From JAGNXB01 sp964471595 (GTDB lineage: Bacteria > Bacteroidota > Bacteroidia > Chitinophagales > Saprospiraceae): 64,000 bases of DNA. The stretch covers positions 17,651 through 81,650 of the forward strand of contig CAYYGN010000013.1 in assembly GCA_964471595.1 (NCBI GenBank), read 5' to 3'. Below the pieces are notes generated by a model. It saw nothing but the letters and a program-made list of their open reading frames with translations, did no database searches and had not been told where the DNA came from. The position numbers and the translations under genes were made by a program. Below, one piece after another: positions 16,472 through 25,679 of this stretch. The number at the start of each line of letters is the position of its first letter. Within the stretch, counting starts at the first letter, position 1.

Positions 16472-17808
16472 AAATCAGGCACCGGCTGGCCTTCGTATTC
16501 ACCCTGACGGTGGCCGGGGTCCTTTTGTTGCTGTCGGTGGTTATTTATGCAGTATCCCGCGAGTTCCACCGCCGTGATTTTTATGTCCGGCTGGAAAACC
16601 GCGTCGAGCTGACGGAGAAGTTTTTTCTGGAGCTTCCGACGATGCCCCCGGAAGTGGCTCAACAACTGCGTTCGGATTTTCTGCACAAATTGCCGGAGGA
16701 AAGGGAGTGGCTGCTGGAGTCTCTGGAGCAACTCCCCGATGAGCTGGAGCCTTTGAGGACAGAGCTGGAGGCAATACGTCCCGGGGCAACCTCCACCTTT
16801 TCGCACGGATCGCGCCAGGGTGCCGCCAAATATTTTGCCGATGCCGGAAGGCCCCACCTGATTGTGGTGACTGCTTTCGACCGGTTCGGTATGGCCAAAC
16901 TGACCAATCTCCGGCAGATCCTGCTCCTTTCATTCCCGCTGGCATTGTTGCTGGCCGGATTTGTGGGTTGGATGGCCACCAAACGGGCACTTACTCCGTT
17001 GGAAAAACACATTTTCCAGGCAAGGCGGATATCGGCTTCCAATCTGAGCGCCCGGTTGGTATTGCCCGAACAGCAGGACGAGATCCACGACTTTGCCCAG
17101 ATATTCAACGAGTTGCTGGAACGTTTGGAAAGGGCGTTTACCTTCCAGCGCACGTTCATCAGCAATGCCTCCCATGAAATCCGCAACCCGCTCACGGTCA
17201 TTGCCGGCGAAGCGGAGATCGCCCTCTCGGCAGATCGCGATGTGGCGTCTTATCGCCGATCCCTCGAAGTCATTTCCGAAGAGGCCGACCGGCTCAATCA
17301 ATTGGTCAACAATCTGCTGTCCCTGGCGCGTACCGGGGGAGAAGGCGCCCTCCCGGAAAAGCAGCCCGTGATGATGGGCGACCTGCTGGCGGGCATGAAG
17401 CAGCATGCGGCCGGCACCTGGCCGGATCAGCAGGTGTACTGGCCTGTCCTTTCTCCGCAACTGGCCCGGATGACGGTTTCCGGAAGCCCGCTTTTGCTTC
17501 GGTCAGCCCTTTGCAACCTGGTGGACAACGCCTGCAAATACGGCAGCGCTTTTCCTGTGCATGTGGAGTGTACGGCGGGAAAAAACGAAATCCTGTGGAC
17601 CATCCGGGATAGCGGGATCGGAATTCCCTCCCAGGAGTTGAGCCTGATTTTCGTGCCGCTTTTCAGGGCCTCCAATGCCCGCGCCTATTCCGGGCAAGGC
17701 ATAGGTTTGCCCCTGGTGGAAAGAATCATTCACCTCCACGAGGGTTCCATTGAGGTGCAATCCGATCCTGCCACGGGTACGGTGGTCAGAGTCAGGCTTA
17801 AGGTGTAG
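16468..17808 (+). CDS. HAMP-containing sensor histidine kinase
   Basis: The cognate kinase of the preceding regulator, 446 residues, starting at the ATG that overlaps its stop by 4 nt. TM1 is at residues about 8-30 (VFTLTVAGVLLLLSVVIYAV). A roughly 120-residue periplasmic region rich in Glu and Leu follows, then TM2 (ILLLSFPLALLLAGFVGWM) and a HAMP domain. The H-box is FISNASHEIRNPL, the N-box LVDNACKYGS, and the G-boxes RDSGIGIPS and GQGIGLPLV. The sensed signal is unknown. Confidence 0.95.
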   Translation: MKIRHRLAFVFTLTVAGVLLLLSVVIYAVSREFHRRDFYVRLENRVELTEKFFLELPTMPPEVAQQLRSDFLHKLPEEREWLLESLEQLPDELEPLRTELEAIRPGATSTFSHGSRQGAAKYFADAGRPHLIVVTAFDRFGMAKLTNLRQILLLSFPLALLLAGFVGWMATKRALTPLEKHIFQARRISASNLSARLVLPEQQDEIHDFAQIFNELLERLERAFTFQRTFISNASHEIRNPLTVIAGEAEIALSADRDVASYRRSLEVISEEADRLNQLVNNLLSLARTGGEGALPEKQPVMMGDLLAGMKQHAAGTWPDQQVYWPVLSPQLARMTVSGSPLLLRSALCNLVDNACKYGSAFPVHVECTAGKNEILWTIRDSGIGIPSQELSLIFVPLFRASNARAYSGQGIGLPLVERIIHLHEGSIEVQSDPATGTVVRVRLKV

Positions 17809-17917
17809 CCGGACGTTTGCCCCGGCACGTCGGCCGATGATTTGCCTGCATTCATCCAAAGAACGATCGCCATCCCGACATTTCCTCTACTTTTAGGTGG
17901 CGCATATTACAGGGAAG

Positions 17918-18532
17918 ATGTCGACTTCGGCCATGAGCGAGTGGTGGGGTACACTCAGTGGTACCCAGCAGGTCTTTTGGGGGATAGCAGTATTCTTCAG
18001 CCTGTTGTTTCTATTGCAGTTTCTGGGATCCCTCATGGGTGCGGATGCCGACAGCGATGCCGGCGGACATGCCGGCGCCGACCACGCCATCGATCCGGGT
18101 TTCACCTGGCTCTCCCTGCGAAGCATCATTGCTTTTCTGACCTTTTTCGGCTGGACCGGCGTCATTCTTCTTGAGGAGGGATGGAGCCTTGGCGTTGTGC
18201 TTGCTGTCAGTTTCCTTTGCGGTATGCTGGCCATGTCGGTCGTCGCTTACCTGTTGCATGTTTTCGCCCGGCAGACCCAATCGGGCAATTTTGTGTTCAG
18301 CGATGCCCTTTACCAGACCGGGGAGGTCTACCTGCCGATTCCTCCCGGGCGTTCGGGCCAGGGATGGGTCCATATCCGCGTCCACAACGCCCTGCGCGAA
18401 CTGCCTGCCGTAACGGAAGGCAACGGTCTTCCGACCGGGACCCCCATCCGGGTGATCGGCATCCTCGCCCAAGGGGTCGTTCTTGTCGAACCCCGCGTCC
18501 CCACGCCGCCTTACCTCAATCCTAACTCCTGA
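17918..18532 (+). CDS. NfeD/YuaF-like membrane protein partnered with flotillin
   Basis: A roughly 204-residue protein with three or four membrane helices (VFWGIAVFFSLLFLLQFLG; SIIAFLTFFGWTGVILL; VLAVSFLCGMLAMSVVAYLL) and a C-terminal OB-like beta domain (TGEVYLPIPPGRSGQGWVHI; VIGILAQGVVLVEP). NfeD-type proteins accompany SPFH/flotillin proteins in membrane microdomains, and a flotillin gene follows after 14 bp. The start is uncertain: GTG 17897, ATG 17918 and ATG 17933 are in frame, and a TACTTTTA sequence at 17888-17895 may be the -7 box. Confidence 0.82.
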   Translation: MSTSAMSEWWGTLSGTQQVFWGIAVFFSLLFLLQFLGSLMGADADSDAGGHAGADHAIDPGFTWLSLRSIIAFLTFFGWTGVILLEEGWSLGVVLAVSFLCGMLAMSVVAYLLHVFARQTQSGNFVFSDALYQTGEVYLPIPPGRSGQGWVHIRVHNALRELPAVTEGNGLPTGTPIRVIGILAQGVVLVEPRVPTPPYLNPNS

Positions 18533-18546
18533 CAAATCCCCAGCGT

Positions 18547-19974
18547 ATGCAAGCCTTTGCTCTTTTGTTGTTCGGTCTTTTTGCCCTTGTCGTGCTGATG
18601 CTATTCTTTTTTGTCAGCCGGTACAAGCGATGCCCATCTGACCGCATTCTTGTCATTTACGGCAAAACCGGAGCGGGATCGGCCAAATGTCTGGCCGGTG
18701 GAGCGGCCTTTGTGTGGCCGGTGATTCAGGATTACGAGTACCTGGATCTCACTCCCATCAGCATAGATGTCGATCTGCGGGGTGCTCTGAGCAAGCAGAA
18801 TATCCGGGTCAATGTCCCTTCGCGCTTTACCGTTGCCGTATGCAATGAGGAAGGCGTCATGATCAATGCGGCTGAACGCCTGCTCGGCAAGTCCATCGAC
18901 GAGATCCGCGACATTGCCAAGGACATCATCTTCGGCCAGTTGCGTCTGGTGGTCGCCACGATGGATATTGAGGAGATCAATGCCGACCGGGACAAATTCC
19001 TGTCCAACGTGACCGCCAATGTCGGGAGCGAATTGCGGAAAATCGGTCTCACCCTCATCAACGTCAACGTGACGGATATCCAGGATGAGTCGGGGTATAT
19101 CGAAGCATTGGGCAAGGAGGCTGCTGCCAAGGCCATCAACGAGGCCAAGATCCGGGTAGCGGATCAGGAGCGCAATGGCGCCATTGGAGAAGCGGAAGCC
19201 CTGATGGACAAGCGGATCCAGGTGTCGGGGGCGGATGCACGCGCCAAAATCGGGGAGGCGGATGCGGAAGCCAATGCCATTGACGGGGCCAATCTCGCTG
19301 CCGTCCGCATTGCCCAGTCCAATGCCGAACGGCGCGAAAAGGAAGCCGAGTCCCTCCGGCTGGCGACAACGGCCGAGCGGATTGCCCAGGCGAGGGCGCT
19401 GGAGGATGGCTATGCTGCCGAAAGGGAAGCGGAAGAAGCCCGGGCGAAACGGGACCTGGCCACCCGGGAGGCCGACATTATTGTGGCCGCGGAGATCGAG
19501 AAACGGCAGAAGGAAATCATGGCGGAGGCCGAGGCCGAACAACGCCGTCGCCTCGCCAAAGGAGAAGCCGATGCCATCTATCTGGTCCGGGAAGCCGAGG
19601 CCCGGGGCATGTTCGAGATCCTCCAGAAGCAGGCCGAAGGCTTCCGGCAGGTAGTCCGGGCCGCCAATGGAAATACACGGGATGCCGTCCTGATGCTCAT
19701 CGCCGACAAACTGGAGGAACTGGTCCGCATCCAGGTAGAGGCCATCCGCAACATCCGGATCGACAAAGTGACCGTATGGGACGGGGGGCAAAATGCCGAA
19801 GAAGGTGGTTCCACCTCCCGGTTCATCTCCGGCCTGTACAAATCGGTACCTCCCCTCCACGACTTGTTCCAGATGGCGGGGATGGATTTGCCGGCTTACC
19901 TCGGCCAGGTCAAATCGGAAAAAGAAGAAGCCCCGGTCACCGCGCCACCTCCCGCCGAGCCGGAGCAGGAATGA
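18547..19974 (+). CDS. Flotillin-family (SPFH) protein
   Basis: A 475-residue protein with one N-terminal membrane helix (FALLLFGLFALVVLMLFFFV), an SPFH domain (residues about 30-200; KCLAGGAAFVWPVIQDYEYL; IDEIRDIAKDIIFGQLR) and a long Ala/Glu-rich coiled coil (residues about 200-370) typical of YuaG/FloT. The C-terminus is acidic and Pro-rich. Flotillins organise membrane microdomains and protein complexes. The gene is coupled to the NfeD-like gene upstream and faces the convergent pdxH. Confidence 0.92.
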   Translation: MQAFALLLFGLFALVVLMLFFFVSRYKRCPSDRILVIYGKTGAGSAKCLAGGAAFVWPVIQDYEYLDLTPISIDVDLRGALSKQNIRVNVPSRFTVAVCNEEGVMINAAERLLGKSIDEIRDIAKDIIFGQLRLVVATMDIEEINADRDKFLSNVTANVGSELRKIGLTLINVNVTDIQDESGYIEALGKEAAAKAINEAKIRVADQERNGAIGEAEALMDKRIQVSGADARAKIGEADAEANAIDGANLAAVRIAQSNAERREKEAESLRLATTAERIAQARALEDGYAAEREAEEARAKRDLATREADIIVAAEIEKRQKEIMAEAEAEQRRRLAKGEADAIYLVREAEARGMFEILQKQAEGFRQVVRAANGNTRDAVLMLIADKLEELVRIQVEAIRNIRIDKVTVWDGGQNAEEGGSTSRFISGLYKSVPPLHDLFQMAGMDLPAYLGQVKSEKEEAPVTAPPPAEPEQE

Positions 19975-20008
19975 TCCGGTAGCAGCAATCCGGGACAGGC
20001 GGGGGTGT

Positions 20009-20659
20009 TCAGGGCTGCAGGCGTTGGGTCACCCATTGGCCGCCGTCGGTGGCGCGATATAGGATGCGGTCGTGCAACCGGTTGGCACGGCCCTGCCAGA
20101 ATTCGAGCCGGGAGGGACGCACCAGATATCCGCCCCAGTAAGGGGGGAGCGGCAGGTTTTCTTCACCGGTGTATTTCTCCTCCAGTTCGCGAAAGCGCTT
20201 TTCGAGGATGACCCTGCTCGGGATGGGTTCACTCTGGCGGGAAGCCCATGCGCCGATCTGGCTTTCCCGCGGCCTGCTTCGAAAGTAGGCTTCCGAATCT
20301 TCATACAGCAACCGGTGGGCGACACCCTCGATGCGCACCTGACGTTCCAGTTCAAGCCACAGAAAATGCAGGGAAGTCAGTGGGTTGATGTCCAGTTCCC
20401 TGCCTTTCCGGCTTTCGTAATTGGTGTAAAAAATGAAACCGTCCGCCCGGATCTCTTTCAGCAACACGGTCCTGGTAGTGGGCTGCCCCGAGGCATTGAC
20501 CGTGGCCAACACCATGGCGTTGGGTTCGGGAAGCCGGGCATTGACCGCTTCCTGGAGCCAAAGGGAAAACTGGGCCATGGGATCGGCAGCCACCATCGAC
20601 TCATCGAGTTCACTCAGGCTGTATTGACGACGCAGCGCCTGGAGTTCGGTTTTGTTCAT
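20009..20659 (-). CDS. pdxH: Pyridoxamine 5'-phosphate oxidase
   Basis: An FMN enzyme that oxidises pyridoxamine or pyridoxine 5'-phosphate to PLP. The 216-residue protein has the family blocks MVLATVNASGQPTTRTVLLK, GFIFYTNYESRKGREL, the SRPRESQIGAWASRQSE substrate region, and the C-terminal signature ending RLHDRILYR. The ATG at 20659 (MNKTELQALRRQY) gives standard length and lies 19 nt after a TATCTTCG box. Upstream in-frame codons are non-homologous. PLP would also serve glyA and kynU in this window. Confidence 0.95.
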   Translation of the reverse strand: MNKTELQALRRQYSLSELDESMVAADPMAQFSLWLQEAVNARLPEPNAMVLATVNASGQPTTRTVLLKEIRADGFIFYTNYESRKGRELDINPLTSLHFLWLELERQVRIEGVAHRLLYEDSEAYFRSRPRESQIGAWASRQSEPIPSRVILEKRFRELEEKYTGEENLPLPPYWGGYLVRPSRLEFWQGRANRLHDRILYRATDGGQWVTQRLQP

Positions 20660-20678
20660 GGCGGAGAGAGGTTTGGAG

Positions 20679-20686
20679 CGAAGATA
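20679..20686 (-). promoter_or_regulatory. -7 box TATCTTCG of pdxH
   Basis: One mismatch to TAnnTTTG (TTCG, a variant seen repeatedly in this window), 19 nt before the pdxH ATG. Confidence 0.45.
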
Positions 20687-20723
20687 CGCCACCGGGGGAG
20701 CACTCCCGGGATGGCGGATTACC

Positions 20724-20731
20724 TTTGTCCC
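20724..20731 (+). promoter_or_regulatory. -7 box TACCTTTG region of the membrane protein gene
   Basis: An exact TAnnTTTG match (within about 20720-20731), roughly 15 nt upstream of the ATG at 20743. It is divergent from the pdxH promoter. Confidence 0.5.
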
Positions 20732-20742
20732 ACCGGAAAGCC

Positions 20743-21213
20743 ATGACCCGTCCCGCCACTTTGAAAATCCTGTTTGCCGCCGTCTGGGTGCTCCTCACCG
20801 CGATCGTCATGGCCGCTTTCAGCGCCCCGATCCTCTGGAACGATATAGACTTTCCTTTCTGGACCTCCCACCTGGTTTTTATCGGCACCTTCATGCTGTC
20901 GGTGCGCTACCTCTTCTTCCTGCGGCATACCTTCCTCGCCTCCCGTCAGATCCTGAAGGTGGCCCTGGTGTTTGTCTGCCTGTGGGGAGGTTTTTTGCTG
21001 GTCGATGCCCTTTACGATTTTCGCCACTATGCCGATGAGACAGGGCTTCAAACATTCATGGGACATCTGCCCGACAGCGACTATACATCGCTGCACAGTT
21101 TTGTCATGACCGAAATGATCTTCTTCGGCGTGGGTTCCGTCATTTCGGTTTTTCTCCTGGCCATCCGCTTGATCATCTCCGTATGGAGGTGGCACAACCT
21201 GCGCCGCGCCTGA
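20743..21213 (+). CDS. Small integral membrane protein, unknown function
   Basis: A 156-residue protein with four predicted membrane helices: ILFAAVWVLLTAIVMAAF; LVFIGTFMLSVRYLFFL; ILKVALVFVCLWGGFLLV; MIFFGVGSVISVFLLAI. A polar loop (residues about 90-120: DFRHYADETGLQTFMGHLPD) lies between helices 3 and 4. No family is recognised. The in-frame TTG at 20725 overlaps the promoter box, so the ATG at 20743 is preferred. An AhpD-like gene follows after 31 bp. Confidence 0.7.
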   Translation: MTRPATLKILFAAVWVLLTAIVMAAFSAPILWNDIDFPFWTSHLVFIGTFMLSVRYLFFLRHTFLASRQILKVALVFVCLWGGFLLVDALYDFRHYADETGLQTFMGHLPDSDYTSLHSFVMTEMIFFGVGSVISVFLLAIRLIISVWRWHNLRRA

Positions 21214-21244
21214 TGGATTCCGCCACTACCAAATACCTGTCGCC

Positions 21245-21589
21245 ATGTCCACGCTGATCGAGGATTTCAACGAATACCGGACCCGGATGAACGAAGTCAT
21301 CCTGGATAAAGACAACAAGGTGCTGAAGCGTTTCTTCAGCCTTGACCATCAAGCCTATCAGGACGGAGCCCTTCCGACCAGGACCAAGGAACTTCTTGGA
21401 CTTGTGGCATCCCTTGTGCTTCGCTGTGACGACTGTATCAAGTACCACCTCGGGCAATGCCATGCCCTGGGATGCACCACCGAAGAGATCTATGAGGTGT
21501 TTGCCATTGCCAACCTGGTCGGGGGGTCCATCTGCATTCCACACACGCGGCGCGGTGCCGAATATTGGGAGGCCCTGATGGCCGGGTGA
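21245..21589 (+). CDS. Carboxymuconolactone decarboxylase/AhpD-like protein
   Basis: A 114-residue all-helical protein of the CMD family (PF02627). The motif LRCDDCIKYHLGQC supplies the paired cysteines and nearby His used by AhpD-type thiol peroxidases. The helix IYEVFAIANLVGGSICIPHT is also typical. Peroxidase or disulfide-reductase activity is plausible from the CxxC, but no specific partner (such as AhpC or lipoamide enzymes) is nearby. It ends 36 bp before the helicase start. Confidence 0.88.
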   Translation: MSTLIEDFNEYRTRMNEVILDKDNKVLKRFFSLDHQAYQDGALPTRTKELLGLVASLVLRCDDCIKYHLGQCHALGCTTEEIYEVFAIANLVGGSICIPHTRRGAEYWEALMAG

Positions 21590-21613
21590 GTGCCGGCCTC
21601 CTCTGGCACATCG

Positions 21614-21621
21614 TATCTTCG
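21614..21621 (+). promoter_or_regulatory. -7 box TATCTTCG of the UvrD/PcrA gene
   Basis: Followed by 4 nt (CGGC) and then the ATG at 21626, the same spacing seen at moeA, aroA, LOG and kynU. A leaderless transcript is predicted. Confidence 0.5.
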
Positions 21622-21625
21622 CGGC

Positions 21626-23887
21626 ATGGCCGATTTTCTCTCTTCCCTGAACGACGTCCAGCAGCAGGCCGTAACCACCACAGAAGGTCCCGTACTGGTG
21701 ATCGCCGGCCCGGGATCGGGCAAAACCCGCGTCCTCACCTACCGGATTGCCTGGTTGTTGCAAAAAGGGGTACCTCCCCATGCCATCCTGGCACTCACCT
21801 TCACCAACAAAGCGGCCCGGGAAATGAAGGAGCGGATCGCCAAAGTGGCCGGCCCTAAGGCATCCCAGGTTTGGGCGGGCACCTTCCACTCCCTTTTTTC
21901 CCGCATTCTGCGCCAGGAAGCAGAGAAAATCGGATTTCCCCGCGATTTCACTATCTACGATACGGAAGACAGCAAAAACCTCATTGCCGCCATCATCCGG
22001 GAATGGAACCTGGACAAGGAGGCCTATCCGGCCAATGCCGTCCGCCACCGCATTTCCAGCGCGAAAAGCAACCTGATCACTCCCCGGATGTATGCCCAGG
22101 ACCAGGAGCGTCTTCAAAGCGATACCGCCAACCGGATGCCCCTGTTCTACAAGATCTACGAAGGCTACTACCAACGCTGTCTCAAAGCCGGCGCCCTGGA
22201 CTTCGACGACCTCCTGCTGCAGTTCTACCGGTTATTGCAGGAACACCCCGAAGTGGCCGACCATTACCGCCAACGGTTCCGCTATGTGCTGGTGGACGAA
22301 TTCCAGGACACCAACTTTCTGCAATACGCCATCCTCAAAAAACTGACCCTCTATCCGGGCAGTCCCCGCAATTTGTGCGCTGTGGGGGATGATGCCCAGA
22401 GCATTTATGCTTTCCGGGGCGCCACCATTGACAACATCCTTCATTTTGAACAGGATTATGCCGGGCTGAAGACGTTCAAGCTCGAACAGAACTACCGTTC
22501 GACCCGCCATATCGTCGAAGCCGCCAACAAGGTCATTGGCCACAACCGTCGCCAGATCCGCAAGACCATCTGGACCGACCAGGAAGAGGGCCACCGTATC
22601 CGGGTCATCCGGGCCATCAACGACACCGAAGAAGGGCGGCGCGTGACCGACCAGATCATGGAGCTCAAAAACAGGGAGCATCTGCCCAATCACGAGATCG
22701 CCATCCTGTACAGGACCAATGCCCAGAGCCGCATATTTGAAGAACATCTGCGCCGCCACAATATCCCCTATCGCATATATGGCGGGCAGTCGTTTTACCA
22801 GCGGAAGGAAGTCAAGGATCTGATCGCCTACCTGCGATTTGTCGTCAATGCCCGGGACGAAGAATCGCTTAAGAGGGTGATCAATTTCCCGAGACGCGGC
22901 ATCGGCGATTCCACCATGGAGGGGCTGGCCCGGCAGGCTTCCGATCAGGGGCTTACACTGTGGGAATCCGTACTCCGGTTTGGCGGGCAGACCCGCTCCA
23001 GTAAGGCCATTGCGCGTTTTGTGGACATGGTGAACGGATTCCGGGAGAAGATCACCACCCTCAACGCCTACGACCTGGCCCTTTGGGTGGCCAAAACCAG
23101 CGGCTTGTATGACGAATACGCGTCGGACACCTCCGTCGAAGGCATCAGCCGCCGGGAAAACCTCCAGGCCTTGCTCGACGGAATCAAGGAATTTACCGAA
23201 AGCGACGAGGAGGTGTACACGGGGGAGGCGACCGACAAGTCCCTGTCGTCCTATCTGCAGAACATAGCCTTGCTGACCGACGCCGACGAGGACAAGGGGG
23301 AGACGGATTTTGTCTCCCTGATGTCCGTCCATGCGGCCAAAGGACTGGAATTCGAGGCTGTCTTTCTGGTGGGTCTCGAGGAGCAGCTTTTCCCGTCCTT
23401 CATGAGCATGAACAATCCGGACGACATCGATGAGGAGCGGCGATTGTTTTACGTGGCCATCACCCGGGCCAAATCCCATCTGTGGCTCACCCATGCCCTC
23501 AGCCGGTACCGGTATGGGCAGATGCGGCACAATGAGGTGAGCCGGTTTCTGGAAGAAATTGATCTGGCGTCTGCCGAAGAGGCGGGAGGGGTGCGGGAAC
23601 CGCAGGTACAAATGGGGGCCCCCCGATCGGGGGTATCCGGCGTCTTTCGCACGGCACCGACCGTGGCGGCTTCCGCCCGGAAAATCGACCCGGCCACATT
23701 CCAACCCAGTTTGCCGCACCTGATCCGGGCCGGGATGAAAGTCCTGCATCTCAAATTCGGGGAGGGAGAAGTGCGCCAGGTGGAAGGCCAGACCGACAAC
23801 CGGGTAGCGACCATAGTTTTTCCGGATATCGACCAGCCCGAACGCCGGATCATGTTGCGGTTTGCCAAGTTGCAGATCGTGGACTGA
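21626..23887 (+). CDS. UvrD/PcrA-family ATP-dependent DNA helicase
   Basis: A 753-residue superfamily 1A 3'-5' helicase of nucleotide excision repair and replication-conflict resolution. It has a Q-motif (LNDVQQQAV), Walker A (IAGPGSGKTRVLTYRI), motif II (VLVDEFQDTN), motif III (GDDAQSIYAFRGA), QNYRST, motif V (VHAAKGLEFEAVFLVGLEE) and motif VI (RRLFYVAITRA). The C-terminal tudor-like domain (GMKVLHLKFGEGEVRQVEG) is PcrA-type. The start is fixed by the promoter box 4 nt upstream; an earlier in-frame codon lies before the promoter. Confidence 0.94.
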   Translation: MADFLSSLNDVQQQAVTTTEGPVLVIAGPGSGKTRVLTYRIAWLLQKGVPPHAILALTFTNKAAREMKERIAKVAGPKASQVWAGTFHSLFSRILRQEAEKIGFPRDFTIYDTEDSKNLIAAIIREWNLDKEAYPANAVRHRISSAKSNLITPRMYAQDQERLQSDTANRMPLFYKIYEGYYQRCLKAGALDFDDLLLQFYRLLQEHPEVADHYRQRFRYVLVDEFQDTNFLQYAILKKLTLYPGSPRNLCAVGDDAQSIYAFRGATIDNILHFEQDYAGLKTFKLEQNYRSTRHIVEAANKVIGHNRRQIRKTIWTDQEEGHRIRVIRAINDTEEGRRVTDQIMELKNREHLPNHEIAILYRTNAQSRIFEEHLRRHNIPYRIYGGQSFYQRKEVKDLIAYLRFVVNARDEESLKRVINFPRRGIGDSTMEGLARQASDQGLTLWESVLRFGGQTRSSKAIARFVDMVNGFREKITTLNAYDLALWVAKTSGLYDEYASDTSVEGISRRENLQALLDGIKEFTESDEEVYTGEATDKSLSSYLQNIALLTDADEDKGETDFVSLMSVHAAKGLEFEAVFLVGLEEQLFPSFMSMNNPDDIDEERRLFYVAITRAKSHLWLTHALSRYRYGQMRHNEVSRFLEEIDLASAEEAGGVREPQVQMGAPRSGVSGVFRTAPTVAASARKIDPATFQPSLPHLIRAGMKVLHLKFGEGEVRQVEGQTDNRVATIVFPDIDQPERRIMLRFAKLQIVD

Positions 23888-24009
23888 GCCTTCCGCTGGC
23901 AAGTCATCCTTTTTCACCCGATTTCTTGGTCATTTCCCCGAAAATTCGTTACTTGCAGGGTAAATTGGGTGTGCTGTGCACCTGATTGTCCTCATCAATC
24001 TGGAAGGGT

Positions 24010-25659
24010 ATGTCTCGCAATATCAGTGAACTGTCGGGCAGGAAAGGGCTGGAGGACAATTTGTTTGACCGGTTGGGCCGACTTTCCCGGCCCGAGGGCG
24101 CTCCGGACCCCGATGCCCTGGAGGAGCTGGCGCAAGAATTTCTGGTGGGTACGGCTACCGCTTACGGCACCTCGACCTTCTATGACTTCACCCGTCCTGA
24201 AAACAGGGGCAAGAAAATATACATCTGCAACGGGAGTGCATGTTTGTGTGCCGGCACGCAAGATCAGCTCCACACAGACCTCCGCGCCCATTTTGACGAC
24301 GACGAGATCGGGCACATGACCTGTCTGGGCCGATGTTATGAAAACCGCGCCTTTCATTACGAGGGGCACAATTATTCCGGAGAATCCGCAACCCGTCTCG
24401 ACGAATTGTTCCGGCAGCCGGAAGCGCGTTATGCCGGATACCCGGTCCGGAGCCGGGGCACGGCTGTCCTGACGGCTTCGTACGAGAACGGAGCGGCTCA
24501 GGAACATCGCCTGCGCCAATTGCTGGACCGGCGTCCGGAGGAAGTCCTCGCCGGGATCAAGATCTCCCAATTGCGGGGCAGAGGGGGCGCCGGCTTTCCC
24601 ATCGGCAGCAAACTCGAATTCTGCCGGCAGGCTCCGGGTTCCGAAAAATTCATCATCTGCAATGCCGATGAGGGCGATCCCGGCGCATTTTCGGATCGTT
24701 ACCTGCTCGAAGAACGGCCGGCCGCCCTGCTGGAAGGCATGCTGACAGCCGGCTATGCGGCCGGAGCTTCCTGGGGGGTCATTTACATCCGGGCCGAGTA
24801 TCCGGAAGCCGTGCGAAAAGTGGAAGGCACCATCCGGGAATTTCTGGACCACGGCTGGCTCGGAGATGACATCCTCGGGTCGGGTTTCTCCTTCCGAATC
24901 CGTACCATACGGGCCCAGGGATCCTATATCTGCGGGGAAGAAACCGCCCTGATCAACTCCATAGAAGGCCAGAGGCCCGAAGTCAGGGTGCGCCCTCCTT
25001 TCCCCGCCGTATCCGGCCTTTTCAACCGGCCTACGGCCGTCAACAATGTCGAAACCCTCGCCGCATTGCCCTGGATACTCCGGCATGGCGGAGAGGCCTA
25101 CGCCTCCCTGGGGACCGAGCGTTCGAAAGGCACCAAGCTGGTCAGTCTGGACAGCCATTTCCGGAAACCGGGTCTTGTCGAAGTGGAAATGGGCCTGCCC
25201 CTCCTGACCCTGGTAGAGGATCTGGGCGGTGGATTTCGCGTCCCCGTCAAAGCGCTCCACATCGGCGGACCACTCGGAGGATTGGTGCCCGTCAGCCATT
25301 TGGACCGTCTGACCATCGATTTTGAGTCATTCGCACGGGAAGGCTTTCTTTTGGGGCATGCGTCCGTGATCGCCATTCCGGCATCCATGCCTCTTATCCG
25401 CTATCTGGCCCATCTCTTCGAATTTGCCGCCTACGAAAGTTGCGGCAAATGCTTTCCCTGCCGTCTCGGCACCAAACGCGCCGAGGAAATGCTCCGGAAA
25501 GCAGAAGACGGCTCCTGGAAAATCGACCGCCAATTGTTCGATGATCTCCTGTTTACCCTGCAGACCGGGTCGCTGTGCGCCCACGGAGGAGGCATTCCTT
25601 TGCCCGTTCGCAACGCCTTGACCTGGTTTCCGGACGAGCTGCAACCTTATTTTACCTGA
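24010..25659 (+). CDS. NAD-linked formate dehydrogenase diaphorase subunit: fused NuoE-like and NuoF-like domains
   Basis: Residues about 1-130 form a NuoE-type thioredoxin-fold [2Fe-2S] domain, with Cys73/Cys78 (CNGSAC) and Cys105/Cys109 (CLGRC). Residues about 170-500 are NuoF-like, with the NADH/FMN motif GRGGAGFP, NADEGDPGAF and CGEETALINSIEG. The C-terminal N3-type [4Fe-4S] motif is SCGKCFPC plus SLCAHGG. In FdsGBA-type formate dehydrogenases the NuoE and NuoF parts are separate (FdsG, FdsB); here they are one 549-residue chain. It would pass electrons from the molybdenum subunit, encoded 20 bp downstream, to NAD+. An in-frame TTG at 23986 is a less likely start. Confidence 0.9.
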   Translation: MSRNISELSGRKGLEDNLFDRLGRLSRPEGAPDPDALEELAQEFLVGTATAYGTSTFYDFTRPENRGKKIYICNGSACLCAGTQDQLHTDLRAHFDDDEIGHMTCLGRCYENRAFHYEGHNYSGESATRLDELFRQPEARYAGYPVRSRGTAVLTASYENGAAQEHRLRQLLDRRPEEVLAGIKISQLRGRGGAGFPIGSKLEFCRQAPGSEKFIICNADEGDPGAFSDRYLLEERPAALLEGMLTAGYAAGASWGVIYIRAEYPEAVRKVEGTIREFLDHGWLGDDILGSGFSFRIRTIRAQGSYICGEETALINSIEGQRPEVRVRPPFPAVSGLFNRPTAVNNVETLAALPWILRHGGEAYASLGTERSKGTKLVSLDSHFRKPGLVEVEMGLPLLTLVEDLGGGFRVPVKALHIGGPLGGLVPVSHLDRLTIDFESFAREGFLLGHASVIAIPASMPLIRYLAHLFEFAAYESCGKCFPCRLGTKRAEEMLRKAEDGSWKIDRQLFDDLLFTLQTGSLCAHGGGIPLPVRNALTWFPDELQPYFT

Positions 25660-25679
25660 TCCAAGCAAACCCAGCCGCC